Origin: Siphonodentalium dalli
Lineage: Eukaryota > Mollusca > Scaphopoda > Gadilida > Siphonodentaliidae
Direction: 5' to 3'
NCBI GenBank assembly: GCA_032622095.1
Contig: CP136069.1
Coordinates: 165,470,394-165,534,393, forward strand
DNA: 64,000 nt
The notes below the pieces were generated by a model, which saw nothing but the letters and a program-made list of their open reading frames with translations, was not told the DNA's origin and made no database searches. Each line of letters opens with the position of its first letter. The first letter of the stretch is position 1. The position numbers and the translations under genes are program-made. Positions 34,106 through 45,195 of this stretch are shown piece after piece.

Positions 34106-34606
34106 TTAAGCCCAATTCACACTACTGCCATGCGTGTGTCGCGTCCGATGCGACAGTTATAGATTAGTGATAATAGCATAGCGACATTCGCAACCGTCGC
34201 ATTGACAATAGATATTTTGACGCAACGCAACTGTTGCATACCTTATATGGAAAACATGTGTAGCGTCAGGCATTGGCAATGTTCGTCAAGTCATTAGCGC
34301 GTGTTATCTCCCTTTCCATCGAAATCATTTGTCAACAGATACTTAACCTAAGAAGCGTCGGAGAAATGATTTTGCGGGTTCCACAATTATCCTATTGGGG
34401 TACCGATATGAAAGAGATTTATCTGTGCAGAGCTCAGCACTAAACTAAATACAAGTAAAATGTAGAATTGTTTTGTTACCGGCTGTCCAGTCCGGAAATC
34501 TCTGATTTGTCGATATTCGGACTCTGTGCGACCGTCGTTGCAGTGTGAATGTGTATGTTCGTGTCGGACGCAACGCACACATCGCAGCAGTCTGAATGGG
34601 CCTTTA
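34106..34606. mobile_element. TIR element with TTA duplication (PIF/Harbinger-like)
   Basis: 34109-34603: left end AGCCCAATTCACACTACTGC and inverted right end AGGCCCATTCAGACTGCTGC, followed by ATG(C/T)GTG and GCGTCCGA in both arms. TTA lies at each side. About 495 bp, non-coding. The 3-bp TWA duplication suggests PIF/Harbinger; inference. Confidence 0.68.
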
Positions 34607-35580
34607 TCCTTCTATGGACACTATGTGTGGCATTTTATTTAATAAATTTAGGATGTGTTGCATTTATTAGATAAATAATGAACGCATGTATGATTATTCT
34701 GTAAAACGGAATACACTAAGTCTTATGCATGTATGATATCAGGTGCGACATCAGCCCTCGGTCACCTCACATCAGCCTTCGGTCTCAGGCTGATATATAT
34801 AAGGTTACCTCGGGCAGATCCATCACTGACACACACAACCAAATTGCGGAAATTCCAGCAAACTTTGTCGTTTCGCACCCAAATTTGAAAACTGTCAACA
34901 TTAACATGGGAGATCTTCATATACCATTTACTCCGACCAATGTCAGAATGTGCCCAGCAGTCTATTTCACGGAAATCATATCCAGATTAACAATTTGAAC
35001 ATTCACAACCACTTGAAAAATGAATTTGAAAACATGACATGAACTGACATTGAATTCGGCGGGTGAATGACATTGTTCGGTGTGAGTAAAGATAAAGTTC
35101 CAATTACAATCAATTGACTACGAAACATGTTGTTGAAAATTATATTAAATTAATTGTTATTTCGTATTAATTGTCATCGTACATGTATGTACATGCACAT
35201 TACCAAGCACAAATATGAATATGAGATATGATAATGAAGTTATCTTTTCTGAATGGGACGGCGACAAAGTGGTTAATAAAGATGGCCTGATTAATGTATA
35301 CATGCAAATTGTTGAAGTGTTATATGAAAAGTGACTCAATTCCATATATAGCACCAGAATCCATTGAATTAAACCGCCGAAACATCACAAAAAATGGGCA
35401 AATTGTTGAATTTCCGAACTTTGAATACTACATTCCTTTAGAGCAGTCTCTGCACAATTTATTAGAGCTACCTGAGGTATGGCATTATGTACAACATCCC
35501 CATTTTTCTTCCAATGAAGATTATATGCAGGATTTTTGTGATGGTGAGTTTTTTCAGACGCATCCCCTTTTCATAGAAAA

Positions 35581-36338
35581 TAAGGCTAGACCAATTTAAT
35601 AACTTGGATTACGAACCCGCCGATAACAAATTAGGAGAAATTGAATAAAAATAAAAATTGGAGAGAATTTCAAAAAACAAATTAGAAATTTTTTGTGTGA
35701 ACATAAATATGAAGTTATACCATATCTAAAACATCTGTATCAGTATGATTCAGTAATTTTATGGTACTTTTTGAACAAATACTAACACCCAGCTTTTCAT
35801 GAGTAACAATATTCACATTGACATTTTCAGGAATTATCTGGCAATAAAAGAGTTTAATATTAAAGCAGTGGTTTAAATAAACATGGGCACAATCTAATCT
35901 AAATATTAAGCATGTAGCCTTGTACACTCATATTAAAATAGTAGGAAATGTTCATCTATTGGGTGTAACAGTTAATCACTCTGAACATACCATGGAGTGA
36001 GAGGTGCATATGTCATTCTATGCCAACAATTAATGTACATGGCATGCATAATTTTAAATCCATTTTTCATGAGGTTGTGAGATAATAGAGATTTTCAAGG
36101 TAGTCTCAATGCATGTTTCCTTGTATGAAGTGTTTGATTGATATAAAAGTTGAGCCATATACTATTAAACAATCAGGAGACTAGTATAAGTATGACTACA
36201 TGAAATTCGGTCATTCAGTAATTATCCATCCGCGGGTGAGACACCGGATAAAAGTGGTCTAATTGTGTTTTTCCTCTCCATCTTCAGATTTTCATCCTCG
36301 ATATTCGTAATTCAAGTTATCAAATTGTTCTGACCTAA
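35581..36338. mobile_element. 752-bp PIF/Harbinger-like insertion in the pseudogene; TAA duplication
   Basis: The element 35584-36335 begins GGCTAGACCAATTT and ends with the inverse of GGTCAGAACAATTT (11 of 14 matching). TAA is present on both sides and once in the intact gene. GG-ends and a TWA duplication fit PIF/Harbinger. No ORF of note. Confidence 0.72.
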
Positions 36339-36426
36339 GAGTGCACTGCAGTTGATTCTGAATACTGATGATCTGGAGATTACAAATCCACTTGGGTCTC
36401 ACACAAAGAAACAAAAATATCATTAT

Positions 36427-36719
36427 TGTCCCCCGAAAAATATCGGAGGACTATTATAATCAGCATGTCCGTCCCGATGTGTTGTCCGCATGATAACTCG
36501 AGTTCCTCCGACCCAATTGAGATGAAACTTTGTATGTATGTGTAGTGACCAAGAATAAAGGCCGAGTTCGACTCGGGGCTCGGTCCGATGATTTATGACA
36601 GAGTTATTGCCCTTTTTCACCCATTTTCGACTTCGAAAATCCAACTTTTCATGTTGTCCGCATGATAACTCAAGTTCTTTCCATCCGATTGAGATGAAAC
36701 TTGGTATCTATGAGTAGTG
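36427..36719. repeat. Pearl/HINE-like repeat inside the pseudogene
   Basis: Head TGTCCCCCGAAAAATATCGG-AGGAC hairpin, GTCCGTCCCG, and two body repeats sharing TTGTCCGCATGATAACTC and GAGATGAAACTT(T/G)GTAT. No 3' hairpin is seen. It occupies the place of about 600 deleted gene bases. Confidence 0.65.
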
Positions 36720-36809
36720 AGTCAAATGGCTCAACACACAGAGTGGTATCACACAATTATTTCGGGCATTGCTGTATTATTTTATTTTGTGTAAACCGCC
36801 ATTGTCACT

Positions 36810-37097
36810 TTAACCCATTGTTGACTGAATGTACTCTCCCACTCAATGAGAAGCATATTTAATGGAATATTCCATTGTTATTTTATAGGGGTGTAATTTT
36901 AATATAATCAGACGATGGACAGAAAAATCACCCTTGAGATTTTTCAAAGGATTCCCATTTGTAGGGATATTCAGATAATAAGTTCAACAAACAGCCTCAG
37001 GCTGTTTGTTGAACTTATTATCTGAACATCCCTACAAATGAATTAAAGGGAATCTACTAACTACCCGTCAATGAGTATTCAGTCATGAAAGGGTTAA
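36810..37097. mobile_element. TTAA-flanked palindromic MITE (best copy)
   Basis: The element 36814-37093 has ends CCCATTGTTGACTGAAT and CCCTTTCATGACTGAAT (inverted) with TTAA on each side. The centre is TTCAGATAATAAGTTCAACA-AACAGCC-TCA-GGCTGTT paired with its complement. Relatives at 25844-26014, 51405-51470 (half) and 53010-53060 (fragment). TTAA targets suggest a piggyBac- or Kolobok-like source. Confidence 0.8.
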
Positions 37098-37238
37098 TGC
37101 TTATATAAAACTTATGTTGATTGTTGTTGCGACAAACCAAATAAATGATGTCAATTCTATATTTCTATCTATGTTTGTATGTGAATATGTTATTTGTTAT
37201 GAATATTAAAAGGTATAAAAATCCAATGTGTGATATGT

Positions 37239-37760
37239 GGTCCCAGATAACATTGGCGTTGTCCAACTTAACATTGGTGCATTGTCCAACTTAACATTGG
37301 TGTGGTGTGATTTTATGTGGTCCCAGATAACATTGGCGTTGTCCAACTTAACATTGGTGCGTTGTCCAACTTAACATTGGTGTTGTGTGATTTTAACACA
37401 TGTGTTCAAAAAATTTGATTTGAACGCGTACATGTGTGCAATATCTGTTACATGTGTTCGTAACATGTGTATGCGTTCAAATATTCTGAACACTTGTGTT
37501 AACAATCTGAACACCAGTATTAGCTTAGCTTTAACGCGATTATGTGTGCAAAATTAAACACTGGTGTTCATTGTTTTAACACATGTGTTCACAATATGAA
37601 CACTAGTGTTAATTTAAGTATAACACATTTACGTGTGAATTGATTTAACGTTAGTGTTAACTTCTTTAACACTGGAGTACTGACTTTGAACAGATTGACG
37701 CGTTTATTATCTGTTACAATTTTTGTGTTAAGATTTTTAACACATAGGTTTACAGTGTAC
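37239..37760. repeat. Tandem duplication followed by AACAC/GTGTT-rich repeat
   Basis: GTGGTCCCAGATAACATTGG starts two tandem copies of about 77 bases (37239 and 37316), each with two CCAACTTAACATTGGTG sub-repeats. From about 37390 there are many AACACNNGTGTT-type palindromes (AACACATGTGTT, AACACTAGTGTT, AACACTGGTGTT). Ends TTTACAGTGTA, the inverse of the 5668 repeat end. Confidence 0.65.
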
Positions 37761-37761
37761 A

Positions 37762-38222
37762 TATGTCACCCGCCATATCAAATCCAGTCGTAAGTCGGGA
37801 TTTTTAACCCTGTGCCAATGCATTCTCTTATATATGCGAGTCGACCATAGGTCGCCTCGCATATATAAGAGAATGCATTGGCCTAACAATTTTTTACAAT
37901 TTTAATAATTTTTTCTTGTATTCTTTAACAATTTTATAATTTCACCCATACAGAATCCCAGACAAACATGAGCAGACGACACTCTTCTATGTGCTTCTAT
38001 ATATGTGTGGGGCTCCCTGCAGGGTAATGGGTGTTTTTAGTTTTATGTCCTAAAAATTGTAAGAAACATTTATTTAAAAAAAATGATAACAAATTGTTAG
38101 GCCAATGCATTCTCTTATATATGCGAGGCGACCTATGGTCGACTCGCATATATAAGAGAATGCATTGGCACAGGGTAAAAAAATCCCGACTTACGACTGA
38201 ATTTGATATGGCGGGTCACATA
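37762..38222. mobile_element. Palindromic foldback element with double hairpins
   Basis: The outer arms TGTCACCCGCCATATCAAAT and the inverse of TGTGACCCGCCATATCAAAT are flanked by TA. Inside, 37808-38175 is a second unit with ends CCCTGTGCC / GGCACAGGG (TTAA before, TAAA after). Each end of that unit is itself a long palindrome built from CCAATGCATTCTCTTATATA arms around a GTCGACC/GGTCGCC centre. The same palindrome recurs at 44.5 and 47.5 kb. Confidence 0.82.
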
Positions 38223-38301
38223 TACGTATAGCTCTGAAATGCACGTTCTTGGTGTCCAATTAAAAATCCACGTACCACACGTATACCATTAGTATTATTT
38301 A

Positions 38302-38600
38302 TACCCCCCCCCCCAACTTTCGGTTTACTGGATTGACTTGGTGCGTCCATGTGTACGTCCGTCAGGGCTTATATTTTAACCATGGGTTATATGGTCTGAT
38401 TGAAATTTAATACTAGGCTTGCCACCACGATGGCTTTCAAAAGAGTGTCCAATATGGTTCTTCGCATTCCACAGAGTTCTTGAGTTTTTTGGGATAATGG
38501 TTTTATGATGTCCGTCTATACGCGGATATCTCAGTCATAGTTTGCCAGATGACAATTAAATTTGGTATGGAGGTTTGCCACCAGGGGGGGGGGGGGGGGG
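38302..38600. repeat. Pearl/HINE-like fragment with poly(C) and poly(G)
   Basis: Head ATACCCCCCCCC...GTTTACTGGATTGACT, GTACGTCCGTC, body text AATTTGGTATGGAGGTTTGC, ending in a run of about 19 G (38585-38603). Confidence 0.6.
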
Positions 38601-38708
38601 GGGCTTTCAGAAGAGGTTAAAATGGCAGTGTTTGTATTTTCTTTCCAGACATAATATGACAGAGCACGTTTTCGTCAATAAACTTGAACATGTGATTTGT
38701 GTTGACAA

Positions 38709-41700
38709 TCTCATATATATTTTGAAGACCTCTGTCTGTCTGTCTGTCTGTTTGTTTGTCTGTCTGTCTGTCATTAATACAAATCTACGATTCTCGACCG
38801 ATCGGGACGAAACTTGGTACGTGTGTGTAGTTTGACCAGGCGGTGGACGTTGTCGTATTGGCGAGTCCATGCGGCGCCCGCTTCGCGCATGCGCAGACGA
38901 GATCTCGGAAACGGGGGGAGCTATCGACTTGAAAGTTGGTATGTGAATGTATCTTGCCCCGGATACGAATTTAATCGGGTCGCCGAGCCCGTGCGACGCC
39001 AGCTTCGCGCTTGCGCAGACGATATCTCGGAAACGGGTGGAGCTATCGACTTGAAAGTTGGTATGTGAATGTATCTTGCCCCGGATACAAATTTTATCGG
39101 GTCGCCGAGCCCGTGCGACGCCAGCTTCGCGCATGCGCAGACGAGATCTCGGAAACGGGTGGAGCTTTCGACTTGAAATTTGCTATGTCAATGTATCTTG
39201 CCCCAGATACGAATTTTATCGGGTCGCCGAACCCGTGCGACGCCAGCTTCGCGCATGCGCAGACCAGATCTCGGAAACGGGTGGAGCTATCGACTTGAAA
39301 TTTGCTATGTGAATGTATCATGCCCCGGATACGAATTTTATCGGGTCGCCGAGCCCGTGCGACGCCAGCTTCGCGCATGCGCAGACCAGATCTCGGAAAC
39401 GGGTGGAGCTATCGACTTGAAATTTGGTATGTGAATGTATCTTGCCCCGGATACGAATTTTATCGGGTCACCGAGCCCGTGCGACGCCAGCTTCGCGCAT
39501 GCGCAGAACAGATCTCGGAAACGGGTAGAGCTATCGACTTGAAATTTGGTTTTTGAATAACCCGGACAACGTCGGGCTCATCGGCTAGTCTCATATATAT
39601 TTTGAAGACCTCTGTCTGTCTGTTTGTCTGTCATTAATACAAATCTACGATTCTCGACCGATCGGGACGAAATTTGGTACGTGTGTGTAGTTTGACCAGG
39701 CGGTGGTCGTTGTCGTATTGGCGAGCCCGTGCGACGCCCGTGCAGCGCATGCGCTGCGACGCCCGTGCAGCGCATGCGCAGACGAGATCTCGGAAACGGG
39801 TGGAGCTATCGACTTGAAATTTGGTATGTGAATGTATCTTGCCCCGGATACGAATTTTATCGGGTCGCCGAGCCCGTGCGACGCCAGCTTCGCGCATGCG
39901 CAGACGAGATCTCGGAAACGGGTGGAGCTATCGACTTGAAATTTGGTATGTGAATGTATCTTGCCCCGGATACGAATTTTATCGGGTCGCCGAGCCCGTG
40001 CGACGCCAGCTTCGCGCATGCGCAGAACAGATCTCGGAAACGGGTAGAGCTATCGACTTGAAATTTGGTTTTTGAATAACCCGGACAACGTCGGGCTCAT
40101 CGGCTAGTCTCATATATATTTTGAAGACCTCTGTCTGTCTGTTTGTCTGTCATTAATACAAATCTACGATTCTCGACCGATCGGGACGAAATTTGGTACG
40201 TGTGTGTAGTTTGACCAGGCGGTGGTCGTTGTCGTATTGGCGAGCCCGTGCGACGCCCGTGCAGCGCATGCGCTGCGACGCCCGTGCAGCGCATGCGCAG
40301 ACGAGATCTCGGAAACGGGTGGAGCTATCGACTTGAAATTTGGTATGTGAATGTATCTTGCCCCGGATACGAATTTTATCGGGTCGCCGAGCCCGTGCGA
40401 CGCCAGCTTCGCGCATGCGCAGACGAGATCTCGGAAACGGGTGGAGCTATCGACTTGAAATTTGGTATGTGAATGTATCTTGCCCCGGATACGAATTTTA
40501 TCGGGTCGCCGAGCCCGTGCGACGCCAGCTTCGCGCAAGCGCAGACCAGATCCCGGAAACGGGTAGAGCTATCGACTTGAAATTTGGTACGTGAATGTAT
40601 CTTGCCCCGGATACGAATTTTATCGGGTCGCCGAGCCCGTGCGACGTCAGCTTCGCGCATGCGCAGACCCGATCTCGGAAACGGGTGGATCTATCGACTT
40701 GGAATTTGGTATGTGAATGTATCTTGCACCGGGTACGAATTTTATCTGGTCGCCGATCCCGTGCGACGCCAGCTTCGCGCATGCGCAGACCAGATCTCGG
40801 AAACGGGTTGAGCTATCGACTTGAAATTTGGTTCTTGAATAGCCCGGACAACGTCGGGCTCATCGGCTAGTCTCCTATATATTTTGAAGACCTCTGTCTG
40901 TCTGTATGTATGTCATATATACAAATTTACGATTCTCGACCGATCGGGACGAAACTTGGTACGTGTGTGTAGTTTGACCAGGCGGTCTTCAACGTCGTAT
41001 TTGCGAGCCCGTGCGGCGCCCGCTTCGCGCATGCGCAGACGAGATCTCGGAAACGGGTGGAGCTATCGACTTGAAATTTGCTATGTGAATGTATCTTGCC
41101 CCGGATACGAATTTTATCGGGTCGCCGAGCCCGCGCGACGCCAGCTTCGCGCATGCGCAGACGAGATCTCGGAAACGGGTGGAGCTATCGACTTGAAATT
41201 TGCTATGTCAATGTATCTTGCCCCGGATACGAATTTTATCGGGTCGCCGAGCCCGTACGACGCCAGCTTTGCGCATGCGCAGACCAGATCTCGGAAACGG
41301 GTGGAGCTATCGACTTGAAATTTGCTTTTTGAACAGCCCGGACAACGTCGGGCTAATCGGCTAGTCTATTATATATTTTTGGTACTTCTGTCTGTCTGTC
41401 TCTCTGTGTCTTATAGACTCGAAAATTGCTCGACCGATCCGACTCAAATTTGGTATGTAGGCCAACTTTGATCCCGGGAACAATATGGGCTGGTCTAATT
41501 TCACGTGCGACCGTGTCCTTGACCTTGACCTTTAACGATCCGACTCAAATTGGGTATGTAGGCCTACTTTGATCCCGGAAACATTATAGGTGGGTCCAAT
41601 TTCCCATGCGACCGTGTCCTTGACCTTGACATTGACCTCGCTCATATACGCTCATATAGGCATGTTTCTGGACCGATCGAACACTTATTCTAGTTTGTCC

Positions 41701-41782
41701 AGACGCTGTATATTCTGCCCAGGCGGAGGCGATCACAAAGAAATCCCTAAATTGCCCGGACGAAGTCGTGAACATCAGCTAG
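38709..41782 (+). mobile_element. Head-to-tail array of five Helitron-like units
   Basis: Each unit starts TCTCATATATATTTTGAAG (or a variant), has a (TCTG)n microsatellite, 122-bp core repeats (absent in the diverged last unit), and ends CCCGGACAACGTCGGG (hairpin)-NTCATCGG-CTAG. Units: 38709-39588, 39589-40107, 40108-40870, 40871-41364 and 41365-41782. 5'-TC, 3'-hairpin-CTAG and insertion between A (38708) and T (41783) are Helitron signatures. Non-autonomous: no Rep/helicase. Core repeats carry CGCGCATGCGCAG. All frames of 60-175 codons over this interval are repeat artefacts. Confidence 0.82.
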
Positions 41783-42069
41783 TATTTAATATTCCTTGAT
41801 TATTGTCAATGGATAATGTAGCAATAACATAAAGTCGGATTCCGAACAATAATATAATAGTCGAATTGTCTCTTAGCAAATTGAGCAATAACTTAGGTAT
41901 GAATTCTCGTCTCTTCTTCCTCATTGAGAATCCCATAGCACACTTCTTATACAGTCGATGGCGTAACCTTGTGCAGAGTCACCACGGTGTTTCGTGGACG
42001 ACCATGATGTAATCCAAATTAATGTTTCACGATAAGACACGGATTGCGCATCGATACACACATCAAAAC

Positions 42070-42235
42070 TAATGAAATGAATAGAAATGAATAGAAATAG
42101 AATAGAAATAGAATAGAATAGAATAGAATAGAAATTAATAGAAATAGAATAGAAATAGAATTGAATTAGAATAGGAATAGAAATAGAATAGAATAGAAAT
42201 AGATTATAGAATAGAACAGCATAGCATAGCATAGA
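42070..42235. repeat. (ATAGA)n microsatellite, LINE tail
   Basis: A run of AATAGAATAGAA-type units. On the minus strand it directly follows CAATAAATATTC and the LINE remnant at 42290-42640, so it looks like that LINE's 3' tail. Confidence 0.7.
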
Positions 42236-42640
42236 ATATTTATTGCAATACAGCAAATATGTAGGCGGTTGCAAGTTACATGAAGATTAAACATGTAAAA
42301 CACAAAATGATTATACATTGCGTTTAATAAATGTTATACGCAAAGCATCATCATTCGACCACCGTGTCAGGTTTTTCTCTGCAAGTTTTCAAATACCCCC
42401 TTCTGAGAAAGAACAACCGGATCATGTTGCATACGTCATTTATAATATTTCCATCATCATTTCTCATAATCTTTTTTAATTTTTCAATGTGGCTCAAATT
42501 CGAAAATTCACACTCATAATCTTCATTATTTCGATATAGTCTTTGCCTTAGATCGGAGTATGCACTACACTAAATAACAAAATGCATTTCAGTTTCAACA
42601 CGTGCCTGATCGCACGTTGTACACAGTCTGTTTTCAACTG
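42236..42640 (-). mobile_element. LINE ORF 3' fragment with CCHC zinc motif
   Basis: Minus strand reads ENRLCTTCDQARVETEMHFV, stop, C-SAYSDLRQRLYRNN and then SNLSHIEKLKKIM. CxxC...H....C followed by YxDLRxxL is the usual C-terminal zinc knuckle of many LINE polyproteins. One in-frame stop. A (TATTC)n tail follows. Confidence 0.7.
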
Positions 42641-42834
42641 GTTTTCGGCTGGTTATGCAGACCTTTCTCTGTTTCCAAATTAACAATACTAACACGGAGT
42701 CTGGTGAAAAATTTTCGCACTTCGTTGCATCGTGTATCTTATTGGAAAGACTATACTATACTCATCACAGGGTCTTTCAATTACGTTTTGTGGTGTTCAC
42801 ATATTCACTTTTAGAGTTATTCTATTTTGTTCAT

Positions 42835-43125
42835 TGTCCCCAGAAAATTAATTTTGGGGGACTATATAAATCAGCACAGTCCGTCCGTGCGACCGTCAGG
42901 TCAGGTAGTAGGCGCAATAACTCGAACAAATATTAACCGATTTCAATATTTTTTTGTTTATGAGTTGGTTGCCACAATATCTCGGACGAGTTCGAAAACC
43001 AGTTTCGTCAAAGTTTTCTTACCTGAGTTATGACCCTTAGTTTGACGATTTCTCGTCATTTTTTTGTCGTAAGCACAATAACTCGAACAAATATTAACCG
43101 ATTTCAATAAAACTGCCAATCTCGG
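42835..43125. repeat. Pearl/HINE-like repeat
   Basis: Hairpin head TGTCCCCAGAAAATTAATTT/TGGGGGACTA, AGTCCGTCCGTGCGACCGTC, then two body repeats sharing CAATAACTCGAACAAATATT and AACCGATTTCAATA. Confidence 0.65.
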
Positions 43126-43249
43126 AGTTAGCCATCTTGGAGTTAGCCACCGTTTCGGGGGGACACTGTGTTCGGCGCCCTTTTATTTTTTATTCGGATC
43201 ATGTCCTTCCCATGTTTAAATTTGCCACGGTGGGGTATGCCAGAACCAG

Positions 43250-43486
43250 ATGAGCAAACTCCTGCTATGTGTTATTAGAGACCTTCCGCAAAATCACGAA
43301 TACGATTACGGATATGGAAATATCCTGCCAGTATACGGCCGAAATTCGATATTTGCGCAAGGGGGTGCTTATGTGGGACGAAATATACCCACGCAGTTTA
43401 ATTATGTGCACATGTGTGAAGGATGTGCCACCGTTCCTGCTTGGGACGCTCTAACGTTATCCGTTTGGTGTATTACACACGGATAA
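43250..43486 (+). other. 78-codon open frame, unrecognised
   Basis: Reads MSKLLLCVIRDLPQNHEYDY ... WCITHG-stop. No domain known to me. The following 43595-43801 frame starts with a hydrophobic stretch (GQYILSVIVIVMFAKGFYYI), but its 43620-43678 bases also occur near 660-718, so this is probably dispersed repeat rather than a gene pair. Confidence 0.2.
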
Positions 43487-43839
43487 GAACTTGGGATCTC
43501 AAAGAGACACACATTATTTTTTCCATCAAATATATGTGTAACTGAATAAAGTGGGGTATATGCCGTCTCACCAATTAGCCATCGTATGTAAATTGTGATG
43601 GTGTCAACCTTACTAGGACAATATATCCTATCCGTAATCGTAATAGTGATGTTTGCGAAAGGTTTCTATTATATTAGATGTTGTGGCATGCTAGGCCTTG
43701 GAATACGGTTACCGGTGCTGAATGGGAATTGTCGTGAAATGTATGCCTCTGCGATCTTGTGTAAAGGAACACAGATTAGGAACTTTCTCAAAATCGAATA
43801 ATAGTTGGACGTTAATGATCAACGAAGTACTTTTCACAC

Positions 43840-44180
43840 TTAACCCTTTCAGTGCCAGGGGCCGATCTCATCGGCCCTAATTTACGGTCTGTAAAATCGG
43901 CCCTAAAAACAATTAATTTTGTTTGTTGGGTTGAATTTTTGTTGGGTATGCTTAAGCGAACTATAGCGAATTTAAAAACAAACTGGTTAAAACCTTAGGG
44001 GCATGTTATAACTCAAAACTATCACCAAGTGTTCATAGTAATAATTTTGATGCCCATGAAAAACGTACAATTCCCTGGCACTAAACCTACAAAATAAGTC
44101 TGTTAAAGAATATAAGAGAATGCATTGGCACAGGGTATATGGATTGATACAAAAATCGGACCTGGCACTGAAAGGGTTAA
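43840..44180. mobile_element. TTAA-flanked MITE with CCCTTTCAGTGCCAGG ends
   Basis: The element 43844-44176 has ends CCCTTTCAGTGCCAGGGGCC and the inverse of CCCTTTCAGTGCCAGGTCCG, with TTAA at both sides. It contains, at 44108-44140, one arm of the GCATTGGCACAGGG palindrome family. 333 bp, non-coding. Confidence 0.8.
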
Positions 44181-44481
44181 TAACGGTAAGACCAGATATG
44201 GGTTGATCGATCGTTTGTGGATAATAATAGATGTAACGCTATACCCGGGTTAGACTTGAAACGGCCCGACACTGAATTAATACGATATCTATAGTTTCAA
44301 AAATGATGATTCGATGAAAGTCGCTAATATAAGAATACTTTCATTGAGTAAAGTTCTACCCAGTTGGAAACGAGCGAGAAAGTGTGTGTATATGATTATG
44401 ACAAAGCGCTGACGGGTATCGTGTCGGGTCGGCCTGTCTAGATACAAATTTAACCGGAGCTTCCTAAAATTTTGTGAAAAA

Positions 44482-44688
44482 CCTGTGCCAATGCATTCTC
44501 TTATATATGCGAGTCTCCCATCGCATATATAAGATAATACATTGGCCTTACAATATTGACCATGGCCTTGTAAGCCAGTGCATTCTCTTATATGGATGTC
44601 CCCCATGGGAGACTCGCATATATAAGAGATTTCAGTGAAACATGATCTTTTATGCTGCACCAGCGCTGCTCCCGTCACGAAAGGGTTA
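44482..44688. repeat. Degraded pair of CCAATGCATT palindromes ending in AAAGGGTTAA
   Basis: Palindrome 1 is 44488-44546 (GCCAATGCATTCTC...ATACATTGGCC) and palindrome 2 is 44574-44631 (GCCAGTGCATTCTC...GCATATATAAGAGA). The block ends at 44688 with CGAAAGGGTTAA, a TTAA-type element end. The left partner was not found. Confidence 0.65.
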
Positions 44689-45195
44689 ATCCGGCTAACG
44701 CTAGTCCGGTATCCTATATATTAGCTAGACAAATGGTAGCGTGTGAGTGTGCGTTTAGGTTACACTGGTGTAAATGTTTTCCATAAGACCTCAGTGCAAA
44801 CGTTTTAGCATATACTGTTTACAATATAAATCCTAGGTCGAAAATTTCTTGAAAAAATCATGTTCGTCTAGCAGGGAATTCGCCTTTAAATCTTGTGTTT
44901 TCGTAACTAGTGTCAGAACCGTAATACAAAAATAATGTCACATTTTAGACCACACCACAAAATTCAAACTTCACTACAAAGGGTTAATTCCTCTGCCAAT
45001 GGCTATTGGTAAATCATAGGGAAGAGGTGTGATGATTTTTTATGTTATATAAAAAAACACACAAGGCTATTGACCAATTAGGGTCCACTGTCTATTTTAT
45101 TCTCTCCCGCATCCGCTAGATGTCACTCCGAAACATATTTACACCAGTGTAACCACAAGGCCTGATATAATAGACACAATTGTCATATAATTTAG
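44689..45195. other. Gene-free stretch
   Basis: No gene. A further CAAAGGGTTAA end occurs at 44978-44988, suggesting another decayed TTAA element. Confidence 0.4.

Larger units (their letters stand above)
35312..36742 (+). pseudogene. Broken partial copy of the 845-aa transposase-derived gene
   Basis: Three co-linear pieces: 35312-35583 matches 7326-7597, 36336-36425 matches 7597-7680, and 36720-36740 matches 8280-8300. Identity is high (few differences per 100 bases by eye), so the copy is fairly recent. It lacks the zinc-finger start and everything after 8300. It is cut by a 752-bp TIR element flanked by TAA. A pearl-like repeat lies where 7681-8279 should be. Not functional. Confidence 0.85.

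Noticed and set aside
38607-41332. Many 65-175 codon frames on both strands
   Set aside because: All are phases of the 122-bp Helitron core repeats; they start and stop with the repeat pattern.
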